A DNA stretch of 36,500 bases from a virus, in the IMG/VR virus record IMGVR_UViG_3300025828_000005, positions 1 through 36,500 of that record; one strand, written 5' to 3'. The notes beneath the pieces were generated by a model. The model was not told the DNA's origin, did no database searches, and saw only the letters and a list, made by a program, of their open reading frames with translations. The position numbers and the translations under genes were made by a program. Shown here piece after piece: positions 9,725 through 17,795 of the stretch. The first letter of the stretch is position 1. The number at the start of each line of letters is the position of its first letter.

Positions 9725-11392
9725 TTATTCAGGTAATTTAAGTGAACTTGTTATTCCAGTTTGAGTAGCTTCTTTTAATTTATCTTCTTCAGTTCCTGGA
9801 GCTAATTGGTATCTAATAGCAAAGACATCTTCTAAAAAATCTAATTTAGATAAGTTGCTAATATATTCTTGTAAATCTCTATTTGTTTTTCTTGAGTTGT
9901 TAAATAGTTCAGCAGCAAATTTATTTTGTTTTGCAAAATAATCTGGATCGTCTTTGATCTTAGAATAGTAATCAACACCTTTCATATAATAAGGTGCTGG
10001 AATATTATTTAGATTAGGAATTGCATCATATTCAAATTCATTTTGAAGTACATCCAAGTAAGCATCTTTTGGAGACATTCCATTTGAAACTTTTTCATAG
10101 AATGCCATTTGTATTAATTGTTTTCTTGTTGCAATATTTTCTGCAAACTTGACAGATCTTCTTTCTCTTAAATTACTAAGATTAGCTATATTGCTATCAA
10201 TTAGTTTTGAGTAAGCTTTAAAATCTTTGTGGCTTTCAAAATCTGTTTTAGCTTTATTAATATAAGCAGAAAATAAACTTAGATCTCTATTGTTAAGAGC
10301 TTTCAAAGTATCTGTATCTGCAATATATGCTTTTTCAATTTCATCCAACTGCTCAATCGTATTAGCTGAGTAGATTTGAGTTGTTATTAAAGCTAAAGTT
10401 TCATCATCAGAAAAACCATCCTCATCAGTCATAGCTACTGATAATTTTGCAAACATAGGTTCGTTGATTAAACCTTTGTCTAAAAGATCGTATAATTCAC
10501 TTTCTGTTGGAAGTTCATTAAGAGCTTCTTCATCTGTTGGATTTTTTTGGTAATTATTAATTCTTAATAAGACATTAGTAAAAACACCCACTTTAGTATC
10601 GGTATCAGCAAGTTCTTCAAATCTATCTTTTCTTTCTTCTACTTGACGATTTTTTCTTAGAGTAACTTTTGCTTTTTCAATTAAATCTTTGGCAGCATCA
10701 GTTCCAACTTTTTCTATTAATTCTTGTTCACTCTCAATAACTTTTCTTGGATTTATTTTAGTGTCTAAATCTAAAAGTAAATTGTTTTTAAGTTTTTGAG
10801 CATCATCAACTATCTGTCTGAAATTTTTTGCTCCAAGCTGTTCTTCGTAGAATTTGTTTTTAGACAATAATTCAAAATCAATAGAGCCAATAGCCATATC
10901 GTTTTGATCATTAGATAACATTTTTTTAATGCTATCGTTAAACTTATCATTAAGATTATTAACTAATTGATTAGTCTGTTCAGTTGAAACTTTAGTAAAT
11001 AGTTTTGGAACTAATCCATCTCTCTGTTTTAAAATTTCATTTCTAATTAATTTCTTAACTGTTGTATTTTGATCTTTGTAAAGATTTTCATATAGACTTG
11101 GATTTGTTAATTCGTAATATTTCTTTAAAGCTGTTTGTGTTGAATTTTCTTTAGAAGTTTTATCAAACACTTCATAGATACTTTGAGTAATTGCTGGTTT
11201 AACTCTATCAACAGCATTTTGATTTTCTATTTTGTTTAAATCATTTTGAATATTGCCAACTGCTTTTGCAAATGATGATATTGCTTGTCCTTGCTGTGTT
11301 GCTAAAGATAAAGGTAAAGCAAGAGCAGAAGTTCTTGGTGTTGCACTCTCCTGGACATTTTGGTTGCTATTAAAGATTTGTAACTTTGCCAT
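9725..11392 (-). CDS. Internal virion protein, gp15-like
   Basis: This 555-aa protein is almost wholly helical, charged and rich in Lys, Asp, Glu and Asn, with long coiled-coil-like stretches (for example residues 200-260 and 380-420). It has no signal peptide or membrane segment. It lies between the gp14-like protein and the two large ejection proteins, the place of T7 gene 15. Its ATG overlaps the upstream TAA by one base (TAATG). Identity rests on gene order, length and helical character; sequence motifs alone would not be enough. Confidence 0.6.
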   Translation of the reverse strand: MAKLQIFNSNQNVQESATPRTSALALPLSLATQQGQAISSFAKAVGNIQNDLNKIENQNAVDRVKPAITQSIYEVFDKTSKENSTQTALKKYYELTNPSLYENLYKDQNTTVKKLIRNEILKQRDGLVPKLFTKVSTEQTNQLVNNLNDKFNDSIKKMLSNDQNDMAIGSIDFELLSKNKFYEEQLGAKNFRQIVDDAQKLKNNLLLDLDTKINPRKVIESEQELIEKVGTDAAKDLIEKAKVTLRKNRQVEERKDRFEELADTDTKVGVFTNVLLRINNYQKNPTDEEALNELPTESELYDLLDKGLINEPMFAKLSVAMTDEDGFSDDETLALITTQIYSANTIEQLDEIEKAYIADTDTLKALNNRDLSLFSAYINKAKTDFESHKDFKAYSKLIDSNIANLSNLRERRSVKFAENIATRKQLIQMAFYEKVSNGMSPKDAYLDVLQNEFEYDAIPNLNNIPAPYYMKGVDYYSKIKDDPDYFAKQNKFAAELFNNSRKTNRDLQEYISNLSKLDFLEDVFAIRYQLAPGTEEDKLKEATQTGITSSLKLPE

Positions 11393-11862
11393 TAAGAAAT
11401 TACCAATTGACCAGCTTGTTGAGAATTGTAACCCATTGTTAATAGGCTACCAGCAGCTTTCATATATTCAGTTCTAGCAGTAAGATCGCCTTTTAATCTT
11501 TCGCCTTGACCTTTAGCTTGTAATAATAAACTTTGATTAATCTGATCATTAACAAGAACTTCATTGTTGTAGTCAGACATTGCTAAATCGAATAATTGAT
11601 TTTGTACATTTTTTACACCAACTAAGAATGGAGTAGTTCCTTCTCTGTATTCAGCTCCAGTTCTTAAAGCATCTACAAAGAAATTTGAAAATTGTTGTTT
11701 TTGTTGATCTACAAATCTTGGTCTTTCAATTGTATTATAAACTTTTTCTTTTATAGCAGCTTTCTTTCTTGCATAAGCTGCCTCTTGATACGCAACTGCC
11801 TCATTATATTTACCAATTGTTTTTGCTCCTTGTGCTGCTGCTATGTTACCTATGAAGCTCAT
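11392..11862 (-). CDS. Internal virion protein, gp14-like
   Basis: This is a 156-aa protein. The start at 11862 (MSFIGNIAAAQGAK) is preferred over an in-frame codon at 11904 because the N-terminus then looks like a small gp14-type protein, with a short Gly/Ala-rich segment before a helix. It also limits the overlap with the upstream gene to 17 nt. The rest is helical and Gln-rich (AVAYQEAAYARKKAAIKEK; NDQINQSLLLQAKGQGERL). T7 gp14 forms an outer-membrane channel for DNA ejection. A similar role is inferred from position between the gp13-like and gp15-like genes. Confidence 0.6.
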   Translation of the reverse strand: MSFIGNIAAAQGAKTIGKYNEAVAYQEAAYARKKAAIKEKVYNTIERPRFVDQQKQQFSNFFVDALRTGAEYREGTTPFLVGVKNVQNQLFDLAMSDYNNEVLVNDQINQSLLLQAKGQGERLKGDLTARTEYMKAAGSLLTMGYNSQQAGQLVIS

Positions 11863-12307
11863 AAATTTTTGCCATCCTGTAATAATTAGTTTTATCTGGT
11901 CCATACATTTGCATTAGACCTTCGGATTTTAATCCAAGCCATTCAGCAAATCGTTTGCCAGTTTTAAATTCTTCTTTGACTGCTGTTTGCAATCTCCAAA
12001 TATTGTTGTTTTCACAAATAAGATCTAATCTTTTTTTAACTGAGATCGCTGATTGTATTTTGTGATTAAAAATTCTTTTGCTTGATAATATCCAGCCTTC
12101 GCCAACTCCATCCCAAAGAGGAACAATGCCACCAGAAAGAATAGGCTGATTATTAAACAATAAAGTGAAAGATAAACCAGGTATTGCAAAGTCGATCCTA
12201 TTTTCTGTAAAGCTTGCATCTATATCCATCAATTTATCGTTCATTCCAAATTCAATAATCTCTTCTCCATGATTTGTTGAATAAGGAACTATTTTATAAC
12301 TAGCCAT
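11846..12307 (-). CDS. gp13-like internal protein with acetyltransferase-like fold
   Basis: This 153-aa protein resembles the T7 gp13 family of small proteins with a GNAT-like arrangement. Motifs include FTLLFNNQPILSGGIVPLWD, GEGWILSS and a helix around FNHKIQSAIS, followed by NNIWRLQTAVKEEF and RFAEWLGLKSEGLMQMYG, which is the spacing seen in GNAT folds. Catalysis is not expected in this virion-assembly family. The gene overlaps the tail tube B gene by 8 nt and the gp14-like gene by 17 nt, so the three are translationally coupled. Confidence 0.7.
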   Translation of the reverse strand: MASYKIVPYSTNHGEEIIEFGMNDKLMDIDASFTENRIDFAIPGLSFTLLFNNQPILSGGIVPLWDGVGEGWILSSKRIFNHKIQSAISVKKRLDLICENNNIWRLQTAVKEEFKTGKRFAEWLGLKSEGLMQMYGPDKTNYYRMAKIYELHR

Positions 12308-14069
12308 CTGATGTAACTAAAGTTGGATATATTGCTAAGACCGAACAAGGTAGAGGTTGATCTTGTTTTATAAATATAAATCCATCTGAGTTATAATCAT
12401 CTCTAAATTCTATTTCTCTATCTCCAGCTAACAATGTATCAACTGGTGCTGATAAATTACTGGATGTTGTTCTAAAAGGAACTGTCTCTAAATCATTTAA
12501 TGTTGGACCAACTTTAACACCAACTGTTTCAAATAATCTTAAAACAACTTTTGAAATTCTTTTTGTTTTACCTTGTGATGTGCCTTCAGCAGCTCCACCT
12601 TCAATTCTCATTGTCTGTAAAACACTATCGTAATTTAATCCAACACAAGCTGAAGTAACTGCTCTATCTAAAGTAATAGCACCAGAGCTTACAACTTTGT
12701 CAGCATGTACAGATCCATCAGCAAGAACAGAAACTGTTTGTCCTTCTAAATGTGAAAGACCAGATAATGTTGTTGTTGAAGATCCAGAGTAGGAGAGGTG
12801 GCTATCTAAAAATTTAAAATCTGTTGCTGATGTTTCATCAAAATCAAAATTTGAAAAACATTCTACATATCGTTTAGTAGCACCATTAATTGTTCTTTTA
12901 ACAATAACCCACAATTCATCTTCAGTTAAATCTCCAGATATTGTTGCAATACTTTCACAAACAGAATTTCCATCTCCAAAAGATCCACCGAAAATATGTC
13001 TATGCCAAGCAACTACATTTTCAGATCGTTGATAAGTTAAACCAGCTAAAACTCCATCCTCTCTAACACACCAGATAATACTGTCTGGTTCTTGTTGAAA
13101 AGCCATTTGTGTTATTCCAGATTTTGTAACTGTATCATTTAGAATAGTTAAATCTGGTGCAACATAACCATCACTATCAAAGTTATATGCAAGCTCTCTA
13201 ATTTTTCTCTTTGCTTTTTGTAAAAACAAAACTGCATTCCCAGCTGGAATAGCATCCACACCAGCAGATCCAAAAGAACTTTGTCTTTTAATCGTTACAT
13301 TGGTTGGAGTGATACTTGCATCAGTTCCATCAGCAGAAACTGTAAATTCGCCTCCAGATGTTCCAACAATTAAAGTTCTTACTGCTTTTAAATATTGAAT
13401 GGCATTAACCTGGTTAGAAGCAATTGTATAAATCATTGCATCATCAGCATTAGTACCAGTAGTAAAATTTTCGTAATCTCCAGCTTTTGAAAACCATAAA
13501 GTCTGAGGATTATTATTTGTATTTGCAAAAACTAATCTTTGTTCAAAGAATGAAACACAGCTTGGTCTATCATCTGCACCAGATATTGGTAAAGATGGAG
13601 ATCCAGTAAATGAAACTGTTGCTAATGTCCAATTAGTGTGTCCAGTTCTACTTAACTTTCTTACATCATGATTAGGATGACATAAGTACATAACATCAGC
13701 AGACTGAGCAAATTTAATATCAAATAATTCTGCTTCTAAGTATGGAGATGAAATTTCATAAGCTACACCACTAGATAAAATTTGACCTTTGTCTTTATAA
13801 AATCTGATGTATTGATCTCCAAATTCTAAAATATAAGTTTGTTCAGTAGAGAACTCAAAAGGAATTAATCTACATTTTTTTGAACTATCTTTAACTTCAG
13901 AAATAAATTGTGTGCCAACTCTTCTAGTAGCAGCTCCTTGTGGATGAACTAAAAAGTTCTCCATAGTTTTAACTCCAGAAGAATATTTTTCAAAATCTGT
14001 TCTTCCATCTAGTTTGGCAGAAAATTCTCCAGAGACAAAAGAAGTTAATGCTAAAGTTGTTCTTGGCAT
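12300..14069 (-). CDS. Tail tubular protein B, T7 gp12-like
   Basis: This 589-aa tail nozzle protein begins with the signature seen in this family (TSFVSGEFSAKLDGRTDFEK, then MENFLVHPQGAATRRVGTQF). Beta-rich propeller-like segments follow, with ILEFGDQYIRFYKDKGQI, LPISGADDRPSCVSFFEQRL and LVIVGTSG-like strands. Length is normal for podovirus gp12 homologues. It lies downstream of tail tube A and a 72-aa unknown gene (19-nt overlap) and upstream of the gp13-like gene, as expected. Confidence 0.9.
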   Translation of the reverse strand: MPRTTLALTSFVSGEFSAKLDGRTDFEKYSSGVKTMENFLVHPQGAATRRVGTQFISEVKDSSKKCRLIPFEFSTEQTYILEFGDQYIRFYKDKGQILSSGVAYEISSPYLEAELFDIKFAQSADVMYLCHPNHDVRKLSRTGHTNWTLATVSFTGSPSLPISGADDRPSCVSFFEQRLVFANTNNNPQTLWFSKAGDYENFTTGTNADDAMIYTIASNQVNAIQYLKAVRTLIVGTSGGEFTVSADGTDASITPTNVTIKRQSSFGSAGVDAIPAGNAVLFLQKAKRKIRELAYNFDSDGYVAPDLTILNDTVTKSGITQMAFQQEPDSIIWCVREDGVLAGLTYQRSENVVAWHRHIFGGSFGDGNSVCESIATISGDLTEDELWVIVKRTINGATKRYVECFSNFDFDETSATDFKFLDSHLSYSGSSTTTLSGLSHLEGQTVSVLADGSVHADKVVSSGAITLDRAVTSACVGLNYDSVLQTMRIEGGAAEGTSQGKTKRISKVVLRLFETVGVKVGPTLNDLETVPFRTTSSNLSAPVDTLLAGDREIEFRDDYNSDGFIFIKQDQPLPCSVLAIYPTLVTSDG

Positions 14070-14269
14070 ATCTTTTTAAAAATTTCTTGTTGAGTTAATC
14101 CTTGTTCATCTTTTTTACATTTAGTCTTAGGATCAATTTCACTTTCCTCAATAATTTCTACTAAAGCATATCGATAAACTTTACTGTCATCTCCCCATTG
14201 AAAATGAAGTAATGATTTTGGTTCATTGTATTTATCTATTAATCTTGGATCAAAAGATGCTGTTGTCAT
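14051..14269 (-). CDS. Hypothetical 72-aa protein between tail tube A and B
   Basis: I do not recognise a family. The protein is acidic in its middle (EIIEESEID) and ends in KDEQGLTQQEIFKKICQEQL. It has no membrane segment. The ATG directly follows the stop of tail tube A, and the 3' end overlaps tail tube B by 19 nt, so it belongs to the tail block. It may be a small virion or chaperone protein. Confidence 0.7.
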   Translation of the reverse strand: MTTASFDPRLIDKYNEPKSLLHFQWGDDSKVYRYALVEIIEESEIDPKTKCKKDEQGLTQQEIFKKICQEQL

Positions 14270-14848
14270 CTACAATCTTGCGTTAGTAAATTCGTTACTC
14301 TCAATTGTTCCTAAACTATTTTCTGTTGCATCAATAAATCTAGCTTCTCTTAATCTTTCATCAGCTCTTTCCATATAGTTCTTAGCTAATGTTGCATTGT
14401 TAGTTACTGCATAAGCAATATCTGCTGCTAATTGATGTGAAATACTTTCTTGTAAATAGGTGTCGTAATTATTTGGATCTGCATCTATAGCGATATAAAC
14501 TAAATACAGAGTTCCTTCGTTTGATTTAATTTTTCTTCCTTCAACAGCATAATCTATATCACTTTCAATACTGTCGGTTACACCTGTATGAACTTTTAAA
14601 ACTCTCAAGCAATCTGATGGTAAGGTATATTGAAAAGAATATTCAACAACTGGAGCTGTACTATCTTGAGCTAATTGAACTCTTTTAGTTAAACAGTTCC
14701 AAGCATGACCTCTAAATACTCTATTTCTTACTGGTTCATATCTTTGATTACAAAGTCTAGCATTTTTACTATCGTCAGTTAATGCTGAAATAGTTGATGC
14801 ACCTAATAAGTTTAAAGCTGAATTACAAATATCTACTACTGATGCCAT
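14270..14848 (-). CDS. Tail tubular protein A, T7 gp11-like
   Basis: This 192-aa adaptor joins portal and nozzle. The start (MASVVDICNSALNLLGA) and the motif NARLCNQRYEPVRNRVFRGH, followed by WNCLTKRVQLAQ and YSFQYTLPSDCLRVLKV, are characteristic of gp11/gp4-type tail tube proteins. The C-terminal helix ends with YMERADERLREARFIDATEN. Length is normal for the family. The ATG overlaps the stop of the 74-aa gene by one base (TAATG). Confidence 0.9.
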   Translation of the reverse strand: MASVVDICNSALNLLGASTISALTDDSKNARLCNQRYEPVRNRVFRGHAWNCLTKRVQLAQDSTAPVVEYSFQYTLPSDCLRVLKVHTGVTDSIESDIDYAVEGRKIKSNEGTLYLVYIAIDADPNNYDTYLQESISHQLAADIAYAVTNNATLAKNYMERADERLREARFIDATENSLGTIESNEFTNARL

Positions 14849-15072
14849 TATATTTTCTCCACTATGATTTCTTTACAATGAAATCTGATTGCTAATTTTA
14901 ATTGGTTTATTTCTTCATGATTTAATTCAGACAAAGCTTTTCTTGATAAGCTGTAGCCTTCTAAAATACATTCGCTGTAAGTATTAAATTCTTCTTTTTG
15001 TACTTGACCTAACAAGCACTCTGGTTGTGGACCATTGAAGGTACACAAATATAAAATAACTATATATTTCAT
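14848..15072 (-). CDS. Hypothetical 74-aa cysteine-containing protein
   Basis: The start is placed at ATG 15072 (MKYIVILYLCTF). The longer frame would begin at a TTG inside the hairpin at 15078-15105. A hydrophobic N-terminus of about 12 residues is followed by CTFNGPQPECLLGQ and Cys residues near 30 and 60. This could mean a short export signal or a disulphide-bearing domain. Small genes like this often sit between capsid and tail genes in marine phages; I cannot assign a role. Its stop overlaps the tail tube A start. Confidence 0.65.
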   Translation of the reverse strand: MKYIVILYLCTFNGPQPECLLGQVQKEEFNTYSECILEGYSLSRKALSELNHEEINQLKLAIRFHCKEIIVEKI

Positions 15073-15077
15073 TAGTA

Positions 15078-15105
15078 TTGCCTGGAGGATTTCTCCACCA
15101 GGCAA
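15078..15105. promoter_or_regulatory. GC-rich hairpin after the capsid block
   Basis: The 8-bp arms TTGCCTGG and CCAGGCAA enclose an inner GGA/TCC stem and a TTTC loop. It is one of the strongest hairpins in this AT-rich genome. Neither strand has a U-run after it, so it is not a classical terminator. It lies just after the capsid and decoration-like genes, the position of T-phi in T7. It may attenuate transcription, protect or process mRNA, and limit expression of downstream tail genes relative to capsid. Confidence 0.65.
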
Positions 15106-15117
15106 AAATGTTATTGA

Positions 15118-15540
15118 TTACTCAACAGCATAGATAACTTGACATTTAATAGTTCCAGTAGCTGTACCACCACCAGTAGTTACTAAAACATCAGTTTCAG
15201 CTGTTTGTTCGTATGCAACACCATCGATAGCACCATCTTCAGACATGATAACTTTTCCAGCAGTAGCAGCAGCTGTTGCTGTTATATATCTGTCTGCATC
15301 AGCACTATCTCCAACTGCAAGAGTTACTCCAGATCCTAAAGCATCATGATGAATTACTACATCATAAACTTTTGCACCTTTTGGTAATCTCGCAACTGAG
15401 ATGTCTGAGCCAGAAGCTAAAGAAGAAGCTTCATAGACATCGTATTGCACTCTTAATTTACCAGACCACTCGCCACTATCAGTATTAACTACTGGATCAG
15501 CTGTGATGTTAGTAAAGTTAGTACCTTTTACACTAGCCAT
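15118..15540 (-). CDS. Putative capsid decoration or head fibre protein
   Basis: This 140-aa protein is rich in Ala, Gly, Thr and Val with predicted beta strands (GKLRVQYDVYEASSLASG; KVYDVVIHHDALGSGVTLAV; TATGTIKCQVIYAVE). It lies directly after the major capsid gene and has a strong AGGAGG 8 nt before its ATG, as expected for an abundant virion protein. The strong SD and the hairpin after the stop suggest high expression together with the capsid. A decoration role is inferred from position. Confidence 0.6.
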   Translation of the reverse strand: MASVKGTNFTNITADPVVNTDSGEWSGKLRVQYDVYEASSLASGSDISVARLPKGAKVYDVVIHHDALGSGVTLAVGDSADADRYITATAAATAGKVIMSEDGAIDGVAYEQTAETDVLVTTGGGTATGTIKCQVIYAVE

Positions 15541-15555
15541 ATTACTATCCTCCTA

Positions 15556-16419
15556 TTATGCTTCATGACATTGCACACTAACTACTTTTTCGTCTTCAAG
15601 TCTTGTGCTTCCCATAGTCATGCAAACATAAACCTGTAAAGCATAACCTTTGTCATTTCTTTCATCTATTCTTGTCATGATGTCTTGACCTAAAGCCAAT
15701 TTCATAGCATCGTTAGTGAAAGCTAAGCACTCTCTTTTGCTTGAAGCAATCGATAGTCTGTTAGATACAATAAAGTTAAAGCCTAAGAATGAATTGATTT
15801 CTCCAGAAGCTAAAGCCTTAACTGTATTAAAGTCAGAGCTTGTTACTTCTGTTGTTCCTAACAAATTCGTAATTTGTTTTGGAGAGCAAACAAAACTTCT
15901 TGGCAAACTAGGATCTACATCAGCTAAGTCTAAGATTTCTTTAGTCTGTCTTAGTTTAGCGATTGTTAATCCATCTGTACCAGCTTCTGTAATTTTCTGT
16001 GCACTTGGAAGAGCAACAGCAGTTGAGCCTGTTTCTCCAGAGTACGCAGTTCCAGTTACAGCAGCGATTATTTCATCATCCATGGCTCTTCCCATTGCCA
16101 TTGCAGCAGCTAGAGCATAGTTTGATGTGGGATCAATAAGAGTTCTGATCTTATCTTGGTTATCGATTAAGTCAGCCCACTCATAGTCCACCATACTGAT
16201 TCTTCTTCTTGAATGTTCTGAGTCAATTTGAGGTGTATCAGAATGCCTTGAAACTCTTTTTACAGCTGTAACTGCTCCAAGTCTTTCAAAGTAAGCATGC
16301 TTGCCCACCACATTTTCAACATCAACAACATTTCTTAACAAAGAACCTTTTTGTTGTGATAGCATTTGTACATTGTTTGAGTACTGTTGTACGAATGCCT
16401 CTGTAATAGTTGAACTCAT
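15556..16419 (-). CDS. Major capsid protein
   Basis: This is a 287-aa protein of the short podovirus capsid family that lacks a long N-terminal scaffold domain. Motifs include AFVQQYSNNVQMLSQQKGS at the start, RVSRHSDTPQ, DYEWADLIDNQDKIRTLIDP, AAAMAMGRAMDDEIIAAVTG, and SFLGFNFIVSNRL late in the protein. It is preceded by scaffold and a 68-aa gene and followed by a decoration-like gene. It has a perfect AGGAGG before the ATG and a leader with two small hairpins, consistent with very high expression. Confidence 0.93.
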   Translation of the reverse strand: MSSTITEAFVQQYSNNVQMLSQQKGSLLRNVVDVENVVGKHAYFERLGAVTAVKRVSRHSDTPQIDSEHSRRRISMVDYEWADLIDNQDKIRTLIDPTSNYALAAAMAMGRAMDDEIIAAVTGTAYSGETGSTAVALPSAQKITEAGTDGLTIAKLRQTKEILDLADVDPSLPRSFVCSPKQITNLLGTTEVTSSDFNTVKALASGEINSFLGFNFIVSNRLSIASSKRECLAFTNDAMKLALGQDIMTRIDERNDKGYALQVYVCMTMGSTRLEDEKVVSVQCHEA

Positions 16420-16442
16420 AATAAGTTCCTCCTATGTTGGTT

Positions 16443-16480
16443 GATTAAAGTTAATCGATTTGATTTTCCTCGTATGAGGA
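16443..16480 (-). promoter_or_regulatory. Paired hairpins in the capsid leader
   Basis: The 76-bp gap before the capsid gene carries two inverted repeats: GATTAA-AG-TTAATC (16443-16456) and TCCTC-GTAT-GAGGA (16467-16480). No clear -35/-10 pair was seen. They could form 5' leader structures that stabilise the capsid mRNA, or a processing site. Neither is followed by a T-run on the minus strand. Confidence 0.45.
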
Positions 16481-16495
16481 TCTCGTCTTTAGATT

Positions 16496-16702
16496 TTAAG
16501 TCTCCAATTTGACTTTTTTCTTAGAGGTCTTTTCAGGTTGTCTCTTAGAATTTTTTGTAGCCCAATCATAATATTTTTGAGCTATTGGCAGAGGATCTTT
16601 ACGATCATTCTCTGGTCCAAATTCAGTTGCTAATCTTAAACACTCAAGTTTAATTTCCACATCTGAAATATCTTCTGAAGGTTCAAACTTTTCATTAGCC
16701 AT
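16496..16702 (-). CDS. Hypothetical 68-aa protein between scaffold and capsid
   Basis: This small charged protein has an acidic first half (KFEPSEDISDVEIKLECLRL) and a basic tail (KTSKKKVKLET). A motif of the form DPLPIAQKYYDWA lies in the middle. It overlaps the scaffold gene by 8 nt. Comparable short proteins with a QKYYDW-like motif occur next to podovirus capsid genes. Its function is unknown. Confidence 0.7.
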   Translation of the reverse strand: MANEKFEPSEDISDVEIKLECLRLATEFGPENDRKDPLPIAQKYYDWATKNSKRQPEKTSKKKVKLET

Positions 16703-17558
16703 TGAGCATCTCTCTTAGTTTAAGAACTTCCTCAACAGATTTTCTGTGATTTGGATGTGTCTTATTCCAATACGCAGATCCTTCTTGTGTTAGTTCAGTT
16801 ATTTCTTTTTCAATATCTTTAGCAGTCATATATTGAGATCCATCTCCTTGAATGATTGGATCTTCAGATAATTTATCTGCTAATTCAGAGAAAGCTTTTA
16901 TAACTGTTAAGTTATCTCCCAATCTTGATCCATCTTTTAAAATGGTATCGTTTAAGAAATCTTCTCCTAAAGAATTTACAGCTAACTTCTTTGCCTGGTC
17001 TAATCGTTTTGAATATTGAGGACCAAACTCTTTTTTAAGTTCAGCTTCAGTTCTCATTTGAGCTTGAGTTGCTTGTTCTTCTAAACTTTGAGATTGATTT
17101 TGATTTAGCTCGTTATAAAATTTAATTAAACCTTCAGCTTGCTTAGGAAGTAATCCTAATCTGTGTGCAGTTTCATTAAATGCTTTAACAGAGTTTTCGT
17201 CAACTTCTTGATCTTTAAAATTATATTTGTAGCCATCTGGTGTATCTGGTGCACCAAGTCTTTTAAATACTTCATTCCAATCCTCATCAGTTGCATGCTT
17301 ATTAGGAACTGGAATTTTGTCAGCTCCAACAAGTTTTTGTGCATGAAGATAACTTTTTACAAAGTCCTCCATGTTATTAAAATTATTCAAAGATTTTTCT
17401 TCTCTAAAACTTTCTGGAATTAAATCTTTAAAATTAGTTTCAGTATTCTGTTCACTAAGAACAGTATTATTTACTTCAGCAGTTGCCTCAGTATTATTCT
17501 GAACAACAGCTGTAGTTTGTTCAGATTGCACCTCTGGTGCAGTTGTCTGATTATCCAT
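16695..17558 (-). CDS. Capsid assembly scaffolding protein
   Basis: This 287-aa acidic, helical protein is rich in Glu, Gln, Asn and Thr. Its motif VGADKIPVPNKHATDEDWN, followed by RLGAPDTPDGYKY (about 80-115), is typical of T7-like scaffolds. The C-terminal helix HRKSVEEVLKLREMLNG would be the capsid-binding end. The disordered N-terminus (about 1-40) is Gln/Thr/Glu-rich. It stands between portal and capsid, as expected. Scaffold proteins guide procapsid assembly and leave before packaging. Confidence 0.87.
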   Translation of the reverse strand: MDNQTTAPEVQSEQTTAVVQNNTEATAEVNNTVLSEQNTETNFKDLIPESFREEKSLNNFNNMEDFVKSYLHAQKLVGADKIPVPNKHATDEDWNEVFKRLGAPDTPDGYKYNFKDQEVDENSVKAFNETAHRLGLLPKQAEGLIKFYNELNQNQSQSLEEQATQAQMRTEAELKKEFGPQYSKRLDQAKKLAVNSLGEDFLNDTILKDGSRLGDNLTVIKAFSELADKLSEDPIIQGDGSQYMTAKDIEKEITELTQEGSAYWNKTHPNHRKSVEEVLKLREMLNG

Positions 17559-17573
17559 ATATATTACCTATGA

Positions 17574-17795
17574 TTATTTTGATTTAAGCATTGCTTTAAT
17601 GAACAAAGCGATTGATCTTTGTCCTTCAAGGAATGCAGTCTCATGACTGTTATCTTTTGAGAAAGTTGTCGAACTCTCATGACATCTTATAGAGATGTCG
17701 TCTAAAACTCTTTTGCCTTCATCTGATCCAAATACAAATTTGTAATCAGCTTTTAATTGTTTTAATTTTTTTTCTACTTCCTTATTGTGATCCAT
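17574..17795 (-). CDS. Bbp19-like small head-region protein
   Basis: This 73-aa protein follows the portal with a 14-nt overlap. The pattern GSDEGKRVLDDISIRC, then SSTTFSKDNSHETAFLEGQR and a short helix (SIALFIKAML), matches the Bbp19-type family of small podovirus proteins near portal and scaffold. Their role is not established. Confidence 0.65.
   Translation of the reverse strand: MDHNKEVEKKLKQLKADYKFVFGSDEGKRVLDDISIRCHESSTTFSKDNSHETAFLEGQRSIALFIKAMLKSK

Noticed and set aside
12025-12219. Minus-strand 64-aa hydrophobic frame inside the gp13-like gene
   Set aside because: Fully overlapped by the gp13-like gene, which matches its family and is coupled to both neighbours.
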